From Lepisosteus oculatus (lineage: Eukaryota > Chordata > Actinopteri > Semionotiformes > Lepisosteidae): 64,000 bases of DNA. Under the pieces are notes generated by a model. That model was not told the DNA's origin. It was given only the letters and a program-made list of their open reading frames with translations, and searched no databases. Below are positions 63,277-64,000 of the stretch, piece after piece. How positions within the stretch are numbered: the first letter of the stretch is position 1; the number at the start of each line of letters is the position of its first letter. The stretch spans positions 15,701,532 to 15,765,531 of the forward strand of contig NC_090718.1 of NCBI RefSeq assembly GCF_040954835.1, in the 5' to 3' direction. A program made the position numbers and the translations under genes.

Positions 63277-64000
63277 GGGCCTCCTCTCCGCTGCAGCTGG
63301 GGGTGTTTGGACAGTCACGGTGGCTTGGGGGGACCGGCAGACAGCGTAACCGATCCCCCAGTCACCCCAGGGTCGTCCTCGTATTTCTTCTCCCCAGAAC
63401 ACTGATGTCTGTGCCGGATGCTCCCTCTCCGCCCGTCCACAGTCCCCCCTGGGAGTTCAAAGGGGCCCGGCAGAACCTGAGCCTGGTAACCGAGCCCGCC
63501 GCCTCTCGGTCTGGGGTGGGCTGTGCTCCCAAAGTGACCCCGTTCTGAAAAAAGAGGGTTTCGTCAAGCCCCTCTCCCATAGACACTGGCCAGGCCAGCA
63601 GCGCTGTGCAGGTCAAGGTCACTCCACAAGAACCCGACTGCAGGGCCTGCTGCCCGCTGGTGACCCAGAGAGCTCTGGCACAAGATACCTTACAATGCTC
63701 TTTAAATTTCCCTCTCGGGGCGCTCTTGCAGTTTTTAATTGTGTTGTTTTTGTGGCAGGACAGCAGAAAACAGGCAGCTGAGAGTGCTGGGCTTGATCCT
63801 GTGTGAGGCTGTGCCAGGCTGCGGTCAGCCGGGCCCTGGGTGGGCTTGTATAAAGGGGAGAACAGGCCATGAAATTTGGTCTCAGCGGAGAGCAGTTTAA
63901 CTGCAGGTTAACTGGCCTGTAACCTCGCCTTCACCCGCCTGACTCCTGACCTCTCTCCACCTCTGTGCTGCACACCTCAGGGCCTGCAGGTGTCCTCTTC
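63277..64000. other. No gene seen; possible TATA element at the edge
   Basis: TATAAAGGGG at 63849-63858, followed by GCAGTTTAACTGCAGGTTAACT-type words, might be a core promoter for a gene beyond the right edge. There is no exon evidence in the window. Confidence 0.25.

Noticed and set aside
63849..63858. TATAAAGGGG as a promoter of a further gene
   Set aside because: No exon or conserved start context follows in the remaining 140 bases, so it is kept only as a low-confidence note.

Overview
The window looks like nuclear DNA from a ray-finned fish. It holds intron-split vertebrate genes with canonical GT/AG junctions, a tRNA-derived and a 5S-rRNA-derived SINE, CR1/L2-type LINE remnants, a hAT-like element and very many minisatellites. 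High GC, compact genes and heavy tandem-repeat load suggest a microchromosome-like or subtelomeric location, possibly in a non-teleost such as a gar or bowfin. The lineage is an inference; I cannot fix the species.

Layout: (1) 1-7005 holds a GC-rich satellite, a 615-bp hAT-like element and a 4.6-kb compound minisatellite. It is probably part of a PRDM10 intron, because the first PRDM10 exon seen starts in the middle of a zinc finger. (2) 7006-12700 carries the last ten coding exons of PRDM10 (525 residues, + strand). (3) 14.5-21.8 kb carries CHEK1, with a promoter region, 12 coding exons (476 residues, the human length) and a poly(A) signal. (4) 22.3-28.15 kb carries a nine-exon gene I do not recognise (397 residues): two probable N-terminal membrane segments followed by a long helical region. 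(5) 28.2-64 kb has no coding gene I can support. It is a mosaic of at least sixteen tandem arrays, SINE and LINE fragments, and short AT-rich islands with homeodomain-like TAATTA/CAATTA words that could be conserved non-coding elements.

All three genes lie on the + strand. PRDM10 is a zinc-finger transcriptional regulator and CHEK1 is the DNA-damage and replication checkpoint kinase; nothing in the sequence links their functions.

The main theme of the hunt is that tandem repeats appear to supply RNA-processing signals in these genes: a minisatellite unit gives a perfect TACTAAC branch point 24 nt from an acceptor in the unknown gene, a CTCCTCACT array makes most of a CHEK1 intron and its pyrimidine tract, a GTGTGTCCGT array sits where the CHEK1 GU-rich downstream poly(A) element should be, and a 63-bp tandem duplication has copied a CHEK1 splice donor. 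The second theme is a 5S-derived SINE that carries a near-consensus CTCF motif in each of three copies.
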